Assembly (NCBI RefSeq): GCF_001420995.1
Contig: NZ_CP012184.1
Location: 1,224,501-1,288,500 of the forward strand
Direction: 5' to 3'
Length of the DNA stretch: 64,000 nucleotides
Origin: Pseudonocardia sp. EC080619-01
Lineage (GTDB): Bacteria; Actinomycetota; Actinomycetes; Mycobacteriales; Pseudonocardiaceae
This document shows, piece by piece, positions 36,736 through 49,800 of the stretch; the first letter of the stretch is position 1, and each line of letters opens with the position of its first letter. The notes under the pieces are model-generated. The model was not told the DNA's origin. It ran no database searches and saw only the letters and a program-made list of their open reading frames with translations. The position numbers were made by a program, and so were the translations under genes.

Positions 36736-37847
36736 GCCCCCACTGATACCCGACGTCCGCGCACCAGTACCACCGACGGGCCCCGCAGCACGCCGAGGTC
36801 GTCGCGCGGATCACGGTCGTAGACGACCAGGTCGGCCGGCGCGCCCGGGACCGGACCGGCCGGGCGGCCCAGCCACTCCCGCGCCGCCCAGCTCGCGGCG
36901 CCGATCGGGTCCGGGTGCCCGGCCCGGGCGAGCTCGGCGACCTCGTCGGCGATCCGGCCGTGCCGGATGCCACCGCCGGCGTCGGTCCCCGCGTAGACCC
37001 GCACCCCGGCCTCGATCGCCTTCCCGACGGTCTCCCAGGCGTGCGCGTGCAGGTCCCGCATGTGCCCGGCGTAGCGCGGGTACTTCGTCGCCTTGTCGGC
37101 GATCGACGGGAACGTCTCGACGTTGATCAGCGTCGGCACCAGTGCGGTGCCGCGCGCGGCCATCTCGTCGATCAGGTCGTCGGTGAGACCGGGGCCGTGC
37201 TCGATGCAGTCGATCCCGGCGCCGATCAGCCCGGGCAGCGCCTCGGTGCCGAAGACGTGCGCGGTGACCCGGGCACCGGCGTCGTGCGCGGCGGCGATCG
37301 CCTCGGCGAGCACCTCGTCCGGCCAGAGCGGGGCGAGGTCGGCGCCGTCGCCGAGACCGCGGTCGATCCAGTCGCCGACGAGCTTGACCCAGCCATCGCC
37401 GCGGGCGGCCTGGGTGCGCACCTCGTCGACGAGCAGCCGCGGGTCGTCCAGCTCGGCGGCGAGCCCGGGGATGTAGCGCTTCGGCCGGGCCACGTGCCGC
37501 CCGGCCCGGATGATCTCGGGCAGGTCGTCGCGGACCTGCAGCGGCGAGGTGTCGACCGGGGAACCGCAGTCCCGCAGGAGCAGGGTGCCCGCGTCACGGT
37601 CGGTGCGGGCCTGCGCCGCGCACTCCTCGAGGTCGGTGACCGGGCCGTCCGGGCCGAGGCCGACGTGGCAGTGCGCGTCGACCAGGCCGGGCACGATCCA
37701 CCCGGAGGTGACCAGGTCCTCGGCGCCCGGCAGCGGCTCGGCGACGATCCGCCCGGAGCCGTCGACGTACAGGTCGGCCGACTCCGCCCCGGCGGGGCCC
37801 AGCACCGTTCCGCGCAGCCGCCACCCCGCGGCAGGAAGATCGCCCAT
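36732..37847 (-). CDS. amidohydrolase family protein
   Basis: A 371-residue metal-dependent hydrolase of the imidazolonepropionase-like group. H59 and H61 are in GLVDAHCHVG, a likely carboxylated lysine is in GWVKLVGDW, further histidines are in VTAHVFG and CIEHGPG, and the catalytic aspartate is in VYAGTDAGG. The flanking beta-sandwich is formed by both termini (VLVRGRRVSVGA at the end). The substrate is unknown. A homologue (Rv2915c) lies in the same place next to ffh in M. tuberculosis. It is coupled to the CPBP gene. Confidence 0.92.
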   Translation of the reverse strand: MGDLPAAGWRLRGTVLGPAGAESADLYVDGSGRIVAEPLPGAEDLVTSGWIVPGLVDAHCHVGLGPDGPVTDLEECAAQARTDRDAGTLLLRDCGSPVDTSPLQVRDDLPEIIRAGRHVARPKRYIPGLAAELDDPRLLVDEVRTQAARGDGWVKLVGDWIDRGLGDGADLAPLWPDEVLAEAIAAAHDAGARVTAHVFGTEALPGLIGAGIDCIEHGPGLTDDLIDEMAARGTALVPTLINVETFPSIADKATKYPRYAGHMRDLHAHAWETVGKAIEAGVRVYAGTDAGGGIRHGRIADEVAELARAGHPDPIGAASWAAREWLGRPAGPVPGAPADLVVYDRDPRDDLGVLRGPSVVLVRGRRVSVGA

Positions 37848-37863
37848 AGCGGGCGACCCTACG

Positions 37864-39432
37864 TCACTTCTTCTTGCCGAAGTCCAGCGTCGACGGGTCG
37901 AAGCCGGGCGGCAGCTGGTCCATCCCGGCGAGCCCCGGCGGGAGCTGCTGCAGGCTCGGCGGCAGGTTCGACAGGTCCGGCCCGCCGGCCTGCCCGGCCC
38001 GGTTCGCGGGGTTGCCGCTGCGGCGCTTCTTCGCCTGCTTCGCCTTGCGCGCGTTCTTCGGGACCTTCTTGGTGGCCTTGCGCCCGCCGCCGCCGAAACC
38101 GAACTGACCGGCCATCTGCTTCATCATCTTGCGGGCCTCGAAGAAGCGGTTGACCAGGTCGTTCACGTCGGAGACGGTGACGCCCGAGCCGGTCGCGATC
38201 CGCTGCCGCCGGGACGCGTTGATGATCTTCGGGTCGTCCCGCTCGGCCGGGGTCATGCCGCGGATGATCGCCTGCAGGCGGTCGATCTGCTTGTCGTCGA
38301 CCTGCTCGAGCGCGGCCTTCATCTGCCCCTGGTTGGCGCCCGGGAGCATGTTGAGGATGTTGCCGATCGGCCCCATCTTGCGCAGCTGCATCATCTGCTG
38401 GAGGAAGTCCTCCAGGGACAGCTCGCCGGAGCTGATCTTCTGCGCGGCGGCCGCGGACTGCTCGGCGTCGAAGACCTGCTCGGCCTGCTCGATCAGGGTG
38501 AGCAGGTCACCCATCCCGAGGATGCGCGAGGACATCCGGTCGGGGTGGAAGACGTCGAAGTCCTCGAGCTTCTCGCCGTTCGACGCGAAGAGGATCGGCT
38601 GCCCGGTGACCTCGCGGACCGACAGGGCGGCGCCACCGCGGGCGTCGCCGTCGAGCTTGGTGAGCACGACACCGGTGAAGCCGACGCCGTCGCGGAACGC
38701 CTCGGCGGTCGCCACCGCGTCCTGACCGATCATGGCGTCGACGACGAACAGGACCTCGTCCGGGTCGACCGCCGTCCGGATGTCGGACGCCTGGCGCATC
38801 AGCTCCTCGTCGACACCGAGGCGGCCCGCGGTGTCGACGACGACGACGTCGTACTGCTTCTCGCGGGCGTGCGCGATGCCGCCGCGGGCGACGCCGACCG
38901 GGTCACCGGGGCCCTCCGGCAGCTCACCGGACCCGGTGGCGCCCGGGTGCGGCGCGAAGGTCTGCACGCCGGCGCGCTCGCCGACGATCTGCAGCTGGTT
39001 CACCGCGTTCGGGCGCTGCAGGTCGCACGCCACCAGCAGCGGGGTGTGCCCCTGCCCCTTGAGCCAGCGCGCGAGCTTGCCGGCCAGGGTCGTCTTACCG
39101 GCGCCCTGCAGACCGGCCAGCATGATGACCGTCGGCGGTTCCTTGGCGAGGTTCAGCCGCCGCGTCTCGCCGCCGAGGATCGTCACGAGCTCCTCGTTGA
39201 CGATCTTGACGACCTGCTGGGCGGGGTTCAGGGCCTGCGAGACCTCCGACCCCTTGGCCCGTTCCTTGATGCGCGCGATGAACCCGCGGACCACCGGCAG
39301 GGCGACGTCCGCCTCCAGCAGCGCGATCCGGATCTCGCGCGCGGTGGCGTCGATGTCGGCGTCGGAGAGCCGGCCCTTGCCGCGGAGATCACGCAGCGTG
39401 GATCCGAGCCGCTCGGAGAGGGAGTCGAACAC
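37864..39432 (-). CDS. ffh: signal recognition particle protein Ffh
   Basis: A 522-residue SRP54 protein that binds 4.5S RNA and nascent signal sequences and docks on FtsY. N domain (VFDSLSERLGSTLRDLRGKG), G domain with AGLQGAGKTTLAGKLA, VDTAGRLGVDEELM and TKLDGDARGG, and a methionine-rich M domain (MMQLRKMGPIGNILNMLPG; FFEARKMMKQMAGQFGFGGGG). The last 70 residues are Lys- then Pro-rich. GTG 39432 gives the standard N-terminus. It stops 16 bases before the amidohydrolase start. Confidence 0.97.
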   Translation of the reverse strand: MFDSLSERLGSTLRDLRGKGRLSDADIDATAREIRIALLEADVALPVVRGFIARIKERAKGSEVSQALNPAQQVVKIVNEELVTILGGETRRLNLAKEPPTVIMLAGLQGAGKTTLAGKLARWLKGQGHTPLLVACDLQRPNAVNQLQIVGERAGVQTFAPHPGATGSGELPEGPGDPVGVARGGIAHAREKQYDVVVVDTAGRLGVDEELMRQASDIRTAVDPDEVLFVVDAMIGQDAVATAEAFRDGVGFTGVVLTKLDGDARGGAALSVREVTGQPILFASNGEKLEDFDVFHPDRMSSRILGMGDLLTLIEQAEQVFDAEQSAAAAQKISSGELSLEDFLQQMMQLRKMGPIGNILNMLPGANQGQMKAALEQVDDKQIDRLQAIIRGMTPAERDDPKIINASRRQRIATGSGVTVSDVNDLVNRFFEARKMMKQMAGQFGFGGGGRKATKKVPKNARKAKQAKKRRSGNPANRAGQAGGPDLSNLPPSLQQLPPGLAGMDQLPPGFDPSTLDFGKKK

Positions 39433-39442
39433 CCTTACCAGC

Positions 39443-40075
39443 CTACTTGGCCAGCGCCAGGCCCCGGCGGGCGCCGGAGCGATCGGTCGTCCGCACCGAG
39501 GTCCAGCCCGGTTCACCCCCCGCACGCAGCAGGTCCGCGGTGCGTGCCGCACGCCCGGCGTGCCGGTCGAACGGGCGGGACCGCACGACCCGGCCGCGCG
39601 CGTGCTGCCCGGCGAGCGCCTGTCCCGCCGGCACGTCCAGCCACAGCAGGTGCGGTGCGCGGCCGGTCAGCCGGGCGAGCCCGCGGACCGCGGCCCGCAC
39701 CCGGGGCGCGGTCGCCGGCAGGTGCACGACGACCGTGTCCGCCTGCCCGGCGCAGGCCCCGGCCACCGACGCCCGGTGGGCCAGATGGGTCAGCCAGCGG
39801 TAGGCCGCGTACGGCGTCCCCGCCGGCAGCCGGGCCGCGAGCGCGGCGCGGGACTCACCCGAGTCGAGGACCCGGACGCCGGGGCACCCGGTCAGCTCGG
39901 CCAGCAGCGTGGACTTGCCCGCCCCGGGCAGGCCCGCGACCAGCAGCAACGTCCGCCCTGGCAGGTGCACGACGAGCGGCCCGGCGTCCGCGTCCGCGCG
40001 GACGGGGTCCGCCGCCGCGCCGGCGGTCGGGGGCAGGGGCACGTCGTCGAGCGGCACGGCACCGGCGGTGGTCAT
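39443..40075 (-). CDS. P-loop kinase-like ATP/GTP-binding protein
   Basis: A 210-residue AAA-type P-loop protein. Walker A is LLLVAGLPGAGKSTLL near residue 45. SGESRAALAARLP and a lid-like arginine-rich region (RSRPFDRHAGRAARTADLL) resemble small-molecule or polynucleotide kinases. No other domain is visible. The start ATG 40075 leads into a 38-residue Pro/Ala-rich N-terminus. It is 10 bases upstream of ffh on the same strand, so co-transcription is likely, but no functional link to SRP is known. Confidence 0.82.
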   Translation of the reverse strand: MTTAGAVPLDDVPLPPTAGAAADPVRADADAGPLVVHLPGRTLLLVAGLPGAGKSTLLAELTGCPGVRVLDSGESRAALAARLPAGTPYAAYRWLTHLAHRASVAGACAGQADTVVVHLPATAPRVRAAVRGLARLTGRAPHLLWLDVPAGQALAGQHARGRVVRSRPFDRHAGRAARTADLLRAGGEPGWTSVRTTDRSGARRGLALAK

Positions 40076-40174
40076 GTGGGATGAAACGGTCGGGCGGCCG
40101 GGATCGTTCCGGTCACGCGGCGTGTCCGGCACGGCACACCCGAGCACCGCCCGCGGCGGCCGGGTGCGGCCCGC

Positions 40175-42978
<2,804 letters not shown>

Positions 42979-43058
42979 CGCTCCGCGCCACCCGCTTCCT
43001 GTCTCGTCATGACCCGTCCCGGCCGGATCGGGCCGGATTGTCCGTTTCTGTTCCGGAC

Positions 43059-43109
43059 GGAGGACGGGCCCGCCGCACTCCCCTGTGGGATGCGACGGGC
43101 CCGTCCTCC
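43059..43109 (-). terminator. terminator hairpin after the amt-PII unit
   Basis: Fourteen-base perfect arms (43059-43072, GGAGGACGGGCCCG, and 43096-43109) enclose a 23-base loop. It lies 15 bases downstream of the PII stop on the minus strand and before glnD. Confidence 0.75.
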
Positions 43110-43123
43110 TTGCTGCGGAGTGA

Positions 43124-43465
<342 letters not shown>

Positions 43466-44791
43466 TCAGGCCTCCTGCTTCGCCGGGGTGGTCGGCGCGG
43501 CGGCCGGGGGCTTCGGCGCGGAGCCGAGGCCGGAGCCACCACGCAGGCCGGAGAACTCGTAGCCGGTCTCGGCGTGCTCCGCCTCGTCGATACCGGTCTG
43601 CTCGGCCTCGTCCTCGACCCGCAGGCCCAGGGTGAACTTCACGACCAGGGCGATGATCGTGGTGACGATGCCGCAGTAGACGATCGTGGCGAGTGCGGCG
43701 ACCGCCTGGATGCCGAGCTGGCCCGCGCCGCCGCCGTAGAAGAGACCGTTGGTCTCGTCGGGGGCGATGTCGGTGGCGAACAGGCCAATGGCCAGGGTGC
43801 CCCAGAGGCCGGCGACGAGGTGGACGCCGACGACGTCGAACGAGTCGTCGTAGCCCAGCTTGTACTTCCAGCCGACCGCGTAGGCCGACAGCGCACCGGC
43901 GATGACGCCGATGGCGAGGGCGCCCAGCGGCGAGACCGAGGCACAGGCCGGGGTGATCGCGACCAGACCGGCGACGATGCCCGACGCGGCACCCAGCGAG
44001 GTGGCCTTGCCGTAGCGGATCTTCTCGATCAGCAGCCAGCCGAGGATGGCGGCGGCGGTGGCGGCGATGGTGTTGGTGAACGCGTAGGCGGCGGCCCAGT
44101 CGGCGGCACCGGAGGAGCCGGCGTTGAAGCCGAACCAGCCGAACCACAGCAGACCGGCACCGAGCATGACCATCGTCAGGTTGTGCGGCCGCATGGCCTC
44201 ACGCGGCCAGCCGCGGCGCTTGCCGAGGATGATGCAGAGCACCAGCGCGGCGACACCGGCGTTGATGTGCACCGCGGTACCGCCGGCGAAGTCCAGCGCG
44301 CCCAGCGAGGTGGCGATCCAGCCCTGCTCCAGGTCGAAGACCCAGTGCGCGATCGGGAAGTAGACCAGCGTGGCCCACAGCCCGGAGAACAGCATCCAGG
44401 CGCCGAACTTCATGCGGTCGGCGGCGGCACCGGCGACCAGCGCGACCGTCAGGATCGCGAACATCGCCTGGAAGCTGACGAACGCGAGGTCCGGCAGCGC
44501 GTTCTCGGCCTGGTCGTTCGCCAGGACCGACGACAGACCGAACGCCTCGAACGGGTTGCCGAGCAGCCCGCCCCCGAGGTCGGTGCCGAAGGTCATCGAG
44601 TAACCGAAGAGGATCCACAGCACGCCGACGAGCCCCAGCGAGCTGAAGCACATCATCATCATGTTCAGGACGCTCTTGGACCGGGCCTGGCCGCCGTAGA
44701 ACAGGGCCACCCCCGGGGTCATCAGCAGTACGAGCGCAGCGCTCGCGAGGATCCAGGCGGTATCTCCGCCGTTCAGGGCTTCCTGTGGCAC
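43466..44791 (-). CDS. amt: ammonium transporter
   Basis: A 441-residue channel with 11 predicted helices. Landmarks are TPGVALFYGGQ, FVSFQAMFAILTVAL, the AHWVF region, GGTAVHINAGVAALVL (first pore histidine), FGWFGFNAGSS and GVHLVAGLWGTLAIG (second pore histidine). A soluble C-terminus of 60 residues with Glu/Pro-rich sequence contacts GlnK. GTG 44791 (VPQEALNGGDTAW) has GGGAGGGAA upstream and leaves no leader peptide extension. glnK follows after three bases. Confidence 0.96.
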   Translation of the reverse strand: MPQEALNGGDTAWILASAALVLLMTPGVALFYGGQARSKSVLNMMMMCFSSLGLVGVLWILFGYSMTFGTDLGGGLLGNPFEAFGLSSVLANDQAENALPDLAFVSFQAMFAILTVALVAGAAADRMKFGAWMLFSGLWATLVYFPIAHWVFDLEQGWIATSLGALDFAGGTAVHINAGVAALVLCIILGKRRGWPREAMRPHNLTMVMLGAGLLWFGWFGFNAGSSGAADWAAAYAFTNTIAATAAAILGWLLIEKIRYGKATSLGAASGIVAGLVAITPACASVSPLGALAIGVIAGALSAYAVGWKYKLGYDDSFDVVGVHLVAGLWGTLAIGLFATDIAPDETNGLFYGGGAGQLGIQAVAALATIVYCGIVTTIIALVVKFTLGLRVEDEAEQTGIDEAEHAETGYEFSGLRGGSGLGSAPKPPAAAPTTPAKQEA

Positions 44792-44872
44792 GGTCCGTTC
44801 CCTCCCACGTCTGTCGGTGTCCGACTGGGGAGGAACAATGGTGATCCCGTGTTTCGCACTCGGCGCCTGTCC

Positions 44873-44888
44873 GTTTCGCACCCGTTAA
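44873..44888 (-). promoter_or_regulatory. GlnR-like binding site upstream of amt
   Basis: On the minus strand, TTAAC, six bases, then GAAAC fits the actinobacterial GlnR box (gTnAC-n6-GAAAC) in nine of its ten defined positions, counting the first G as a mismatch. It is about 85 bases before the amt start. A weaker GTAAC-n6-GTCAT lies just upstream (about 44903-44918). Confidence 0.55.
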
Positions 44889-45003
44889 CAGGCCGCCGAA
44901 ACAGATGACGGTTGCGTTACCCAACCGGATCCGGCGTACGGAACGTCATCCGGATGGTCCGTTTCGTGAGCCGCAGCACGTGGTGTAACACCCGCGGACG
45001 ACG

Positions 45004-45038
45004 ACGGCGCGGGAGCCCCGGAGAGGCTCCCGCGCCGT
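45004..45038 (-). terminator. terminator hairpin after ftsY
   Basis: Fourteen-base arms (45004-45017 and 45025-45038, core GGCGCGGGAGCC) with a 7-base loop, 18 bases downstream of the ftsY stop. Confidence 0.8.
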
Positions 45039-45055
45039 TCGTGCGGGCGTCGCGC

Positions 45056-46798
45056 TCAGTTCAGGAGGGCGTCGACGAACGCCTTCGGCTCGAACGGGGC
45101 GAGATCGTCGGGGCCCTCGCCGAGCCCGACCAGCTTCACCGGGACACCGAGCTCGCGCTGCACCCGGAAGACGATGCCGCCCTTGGCGGTGCCGTCGAGC
45201 TTGGTGAGCACGATCCCGGTGACGTCGACGACCTCGCCGAACACCCGGGCCTGGGTGAGCCCGTTCTGCCCGGTGGTGGCGTCGAGGACGAGGAGGACCT
45301 CGTCCACCCGGGCCTGCTTCTCGACGACCCGCTTCACCTTGCCGAGCTCGTCCATCAGGCCGGTCTTGGTGTGCAGCCGGCCCGCGGTGTCGAGCAGGAC
45401 GGCGTCGACGGCGTCGTCGGTGCCGCGCTTGACGGCGTCGAACGCGACGGAGGCGGGGTCCGATCCCTCCGGACCGCGCACGACGCCGGCCCCGGACCGC
45501 TCGCCCCAGGTCACCAGCTGCTCGGCGGCGGCCGCCCGGAAGGTGTCGGCGGCGCCGAGGGTGACCCGGTGCCCGCCCGCGACCAGCACCCGGGCGAGCT
45601 TGCCGGTGGTCGTCGTCTTGCCGGTGCCGTTGACGCCGACGACGAGGAGCACGGCGGGCCGGCCCTCGTGCGGCAGCGCGTGCACCGAGCGGTCCTGGCC
45701 GGTGTCGAGCGCCCCGGTGAGCACGTCGTGCAGGGTCTGGCGGACCTGCTCCGCGGACCGGACGCCCCGGGCGGCGAGCTGCTCGCGCAGCTGCTCGGTG
45801 ACCTCCTGGGTCATCTCCGGGCCGAGGTCGGCCTGCAGCAGGGTGGCCTCGACGTCCTCCCACGACTCGTCGTCGAGGTCGCCGGCGCCGAGCAGGCCGA
45901 GCAGGCTCTGCCCGAACCCGGACCGGGAGCGCGAGAGGCGCCCCCGCAGCCGGCCGATCCGGCCCTCGGCGGGATCGATGTCCTCGGCCGGGGCGCCGGG
46001 GGCGACCGGGGCCGTCGCGTCGGCGGGGCTCTCCGGGGCGGCCGGCGCGGTGTCCGCGGTGGGCCGGGCGACGGGCTCGGTGGGCGACGTGCCGGTCTCC
46101 GGCCGTGCGACGGGCTCGGTCGGCGCTGTCGGCGCTGTCGGTGCGGTCGCCGCCGCACCGGCGGCACCGGCGGCCCCGCCGGTCCGCTCGGTCGGGAGCT
46201 GCTGTGTGGTCCCGGCGTCCGGGGTGGCGGTCCCGGCGTCGGGCCGGGCGATCTGCCGGGTCGCCGGATCCTTGCTGGCCTCGGCGGTGTCGATGACCCG
46301 GCCCTCGCCCGGGGTACCCGTGACGGTGCCCGGGTCGGGGCCGCGCTGCTCGGTCGGGACCGTCGGGCCGCTGGGCGTGCCGGCGGACGGGACCGGCGGC
46401 GCGGTGCTCACCGGGATCCCGCCGGGCGGCGTGCGGGCCTCGGTGGCACCGCCGACGACCGGGGTGCCCCCGGGAGGGGTGCGCACCTCGTCCGCGGTCG
46501 GGGTCTCGTCGACCGGCGTGGCCGTGTCGGTGGTGTCGGGGATGCCGGTGTCCCCGGCGTCGGGTGCGCGGGGCCGTTCGGGCGCGGTGGCCGTGCCCGA
46601 GGAGAAGGCGAAGCCGCCCCCGGCCTGGTAGGTGCCGCCCGTGCGCGGCGTCTCCTGCTCGGTCCCGAGCTCGCGCTGCTCCTCGTCGGACCGCAGGCTG
46701 ATCCGCCGCCTGCGGGCGATCACCACCCCCGCGACGAGGGCGATCAGCAGCACGGCCACGACGACCGCGACGACGATCCAGATGGTCTGCGTGGTCAC
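45056..46798 (-). CDS. ftsY: signal recognition particle receptor FtsY
   Basis: A 580-residue SRP receptor GTPase. An N-terminal membrane anchor ([27 protein letters not shown]) is followed by an acidic, Thr/Pro/Ala-rich linker of some 240 residues. The NG domain has [16 protein letters not shown] with the P-loop lysine at 394, [30 protein letters not shown] and [13 protein letters not shown] 46798 is chosen because the membrane anchor begins there. It is 49 bases downstream of smc, an order conserved in actinobacteria. Ffh, its partner, is 6 kb downstream on the same strand. Confidence 0.96.
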   Translation of the reverse strand: MTTQTIWIVVAVVVAVLLIALVAGVVIARRRRISLRSDEEQRELGTEQETPRTGGTYQAGGGFAFSSGTATAPERPRAPDAGDTGIPDTTDTATPVDETPTADEVRTPPGGTPVVGGATEARTPPGGIPVSTAPPVPSAGTPSGPTVPTEQRGPDPGTVTGTPGEGRVIDTAEASKDPATRQIARPDAGTATPDAGTTQQLPTERTGGAAGAAGAAATAPTAPTAPTEPVARPETGTSPTEPVARPTADTAPAAPESPADATAPVAPGAPAEDIDPAEGRIGRLRGRLSRSRSGFGQSLLGLLGAGDLDDESWEDVEATLLQADLGPEMTQEVTEQLREQLAARGVRSAEQVRQTLHDVLTGALDTGQDRSVHALPHEGRPAVLLVVGVNGTGKTTTTGKLARVLVAGGHRVTLGAADTFRAAAAEQLVTWGERSGAGVVRGPEGSDPASVAFDAVKRGTDDAVDAVLLDTAGRLHTKTGLMDELGKVKRVVEKQARVDEVLLVLDATTGQNGLTQARVFGEVVDVTGIVLTKLDGTAKGGIVFRVQRELGVPVKLVGLGEGPDDLAPFEPKAFVDALLN

Positions 46799-46847
46799 CC
46801 GCCCAACCCTGCCACGCCCGGTGCACCCGGGCGCACAGGACACCGCG

Positions 46848-49800
46848 CTACGACGCCGGTCGCAACCGTTGCGAGATCACCTGGGTGATGCCGTCGCCGC
46901 GCATGGAGACGCCGTAGAGCGCGTCGGCGACCTCCATCGTCGGCTTCTGGTGGGTGATGACGATGAGCTGGCTGGCCGCGCGCAGCTCCTCCATCAGCGA
47001 GATGAGCCGGCGGAGGTTGACGTCGTCGAGGGCCGCCTCGATCTCGTCGAGCACGTAGAACGGCGACGGCCGCGCCCGGAAGATCGCCACCAGCAGGGCC
47101 ATCGCGGTCAGCGACCGCTCCCCGCCCGACAGCAGCGACAATCGCTTCACCTTCTTGCCCGGCGGGCGGGCCTCCACCTCGATGCCGGTGGTGAGCATGT
47201 CCTCGGGGTCGGTGAGGACGAGCCGCCCGTCGCCGCCCGGGAACAGCGTCGCGAACACGGTCTCGAACTCCCGCGCGACGTCGTGGTACGCGGTCGTGAA
47301 GACCTCGAGGATCTTGTCGTCGACCTCGCGGACCACGGTGAGCAGGTCGCGCCGGGTGTTCTTGAGGTCCTCCAGCTGGGTGGAGAGGAACCGGTAGCGC
47401 TCCTCCAGCGCCGCGAACTCCTCCAGCGCGAGCGGGTTCACCTTGCCGAGCAGCGAGAGGTCCTTCTCGGCCCGCTTCAGGCGGCGTTCCTGGGTGGCCC
47501 GGTCGAACGGCACGGCGGGCGGCGCCGACACCTGGTCGCCGCGCTCCTTCGCCGTCTCGTACTCGGCGACGTCGGCCTCCGACGGCGGCACCGGCACGTC
47601 CGGGCCGTACTCGGCGACCAGGTCGTCGATGCCGATGCCGTGGTCGGCGAGGATCTTCTCGGTCAGCTGCTCGAGCCGCATCCGGGTCTGCTGGCGCACC
47701 ATCTCGTCGCGGTGGACGGCGTCGGTCAGCTTCTCCAGCAGCCCGGTCAGCCGGGTGGTCTGCTCGCGGGCCTCGGTGTGGGCGCGCTCCCGGTCGGCGC
47801 GGGCGGCCTGGATCTCGTCGCGCTCCGCGGCCGCGGCGGCGAGCGAGACCTCGATCCGCTCCGACGCCGTCCCACCGGCGTCGACGACGAGCCGGGCGAT
47901 CTCCGACGCCCGCTCCCGCTCGGTGGCGGCCGCCTCCGCCCGGGCCCGGGCCTGACGCTCGGAGTGGGCCTGGCGGCGCAGCGACTCGGCCTTGCCGGCG
48001 ATCGCCCGGGCCCGCTCCTCCGCGGTCCGCAGCGCCAGCCGGCACTCGACCTCCTCGGAGCGGACGGCCTCGACCTTCTCGGCGGCCTCGTCGCGCAGCT
48101 CGGTGTCGGGCTCGTCGTCGACCGGGGCGTCCTCGGCGAGCGACAGCTGGTGCTCGGCGGCCTCCAGCTCGATCAGCGACTCGGACCGCCGGGTCTCGAC
48201 GCCGTCCCGCCGCTCGCGCAGCCGCTGCGCCTCGGCCCGGGCGGAGGAGACGACCTGCTCCAGGCGGCCCAGCTGGGCCGCGGCCGCGGCGCGGCGCCGG
48301 TCGGCGTCGGCGACGGCGGTCCGGGCGGTGCCCAGGTCGGTGCCGCGCGCCTCCTCCTCGGCGCGGGCGCCCTCCAGGGTGGGCCGCAGCGACTCCAGCT
48401 CGGCGTCGACGGCGTCCCGCTCGGTGACGGCGTCGTCGACGGCGGCCTGCAGCTGCAGCGCGCCCTCCCCGGCCCCGGCACCGCCGCGGGCGGCGTGCGC
48501 GGTGAGAAGGTCCCCGTCGGTCGTGACGGCGGTCAGGTCGGGCCGGGCGTCCAGCGCGGCGGCCGCGGCGCCCAGGTCGTCGACGACGACGACCTCCCGC
48601 AGCAGCGCGGCGAGCGGCGCACCCAGTGCAGGGGGTGCGGTGACCAGCGACGCGGCCCAGCGCCCGGCGGGCGGCGGGCCGTCGGGCACCGGCACCGCCC
48701 CGGGCGGTCCGTCCCCGGCCCCGGCGCCGCCGACCAGCAGCGCGGCCCGCCCGGCGTCGCCGTCGCGCAGGGCGCGCAGCGCACCCGCCGCCGACGGCAC
48801 CGACGACACCGCGACACCCTCGGCGACCTCGCCCAGTGCGGCCGCGACCGCGGTCCGGGCCGACGGCTCCACCACGACGAGCTCGGCGACCGCGCCGAGC
48901 ACGCCGTCGGCGGCGTCGTCCGTGCCGGAGCCGAGCAGCGCGCCGGTGCCGTCGCGGCGGACGAGTCCGACCTCGAGGGCGTCCACCCGGGCCCGCCAGT
49001 GCGCGCGGCGCTGCTCGGCGTCGCGCTCGGCGCGGGCCAGCTCCGCCACCCGCTCCTGCGCGGCGCGGTGCGCGGCCTCGGCCTGCTCGACCCGCTCGGC
49101 GAGGGCGTCGCCGCTCTCGTCGGAGGCGTCGAGGCCCAGGCCCTCGCGGGCCTCCTCCAGCTCGGCCTCGGCCTGCTCGGTCCGCGTCGACGCCTCGGCG
49201 AGGGCCTCGGACAGTCGCTCGATCTCCTCCGCGGTCGCCGCGACACCGGAGCGCAGCGCGTCGGCCTTGCCGGCGAGGGTCGCGATCCCGGCCCGGCGGT
49301 CCGCGATCGCCCGGACGGCGGCGAGGTGCTCGCGCTCGGCCGCGGCGAGGGTCCGCTCGCGCTCCGCCTTCTCGGTGACGGCCTCGTCGAGCCGGCGGCG
49401 CGCCTCGGCGACCCCGGCGACGAGCTCCTCCTCCTGCTCGGCGATCGCGTCCGCCTCGGCCTCGGTCTCGTCCGGGTCCCGGCCGGGGGTGCGTTCGGCC
49501 GCGTCGGACGACGTCAGGTGCCGGACCCGCTCCTCGGCCAGCCGCACGGTGCCGCGCAGGCGCTCGGCCAGCGCGGAGAGCTGGTACCAGGTGTCCTGGG
49601 CGGCCTGCAGCCGCGGCGCGTCGGCGGCGAGGGCCGTCTCGAGCTCCTGCTGGCGCTCGCGGGCGGTGTCGAGCTGCTCCTCGGTCTCGGCGCGGCGGCG
49701 GCGGGCCTGGTCCTGGTCGGCCTCCTCGCGGGTGATCTCCTCCTGCAGGGTCACCAGGTCGTCGGCGGCGAGCCGCAGGCGCGCGTCGCGCAGCTCGGTC

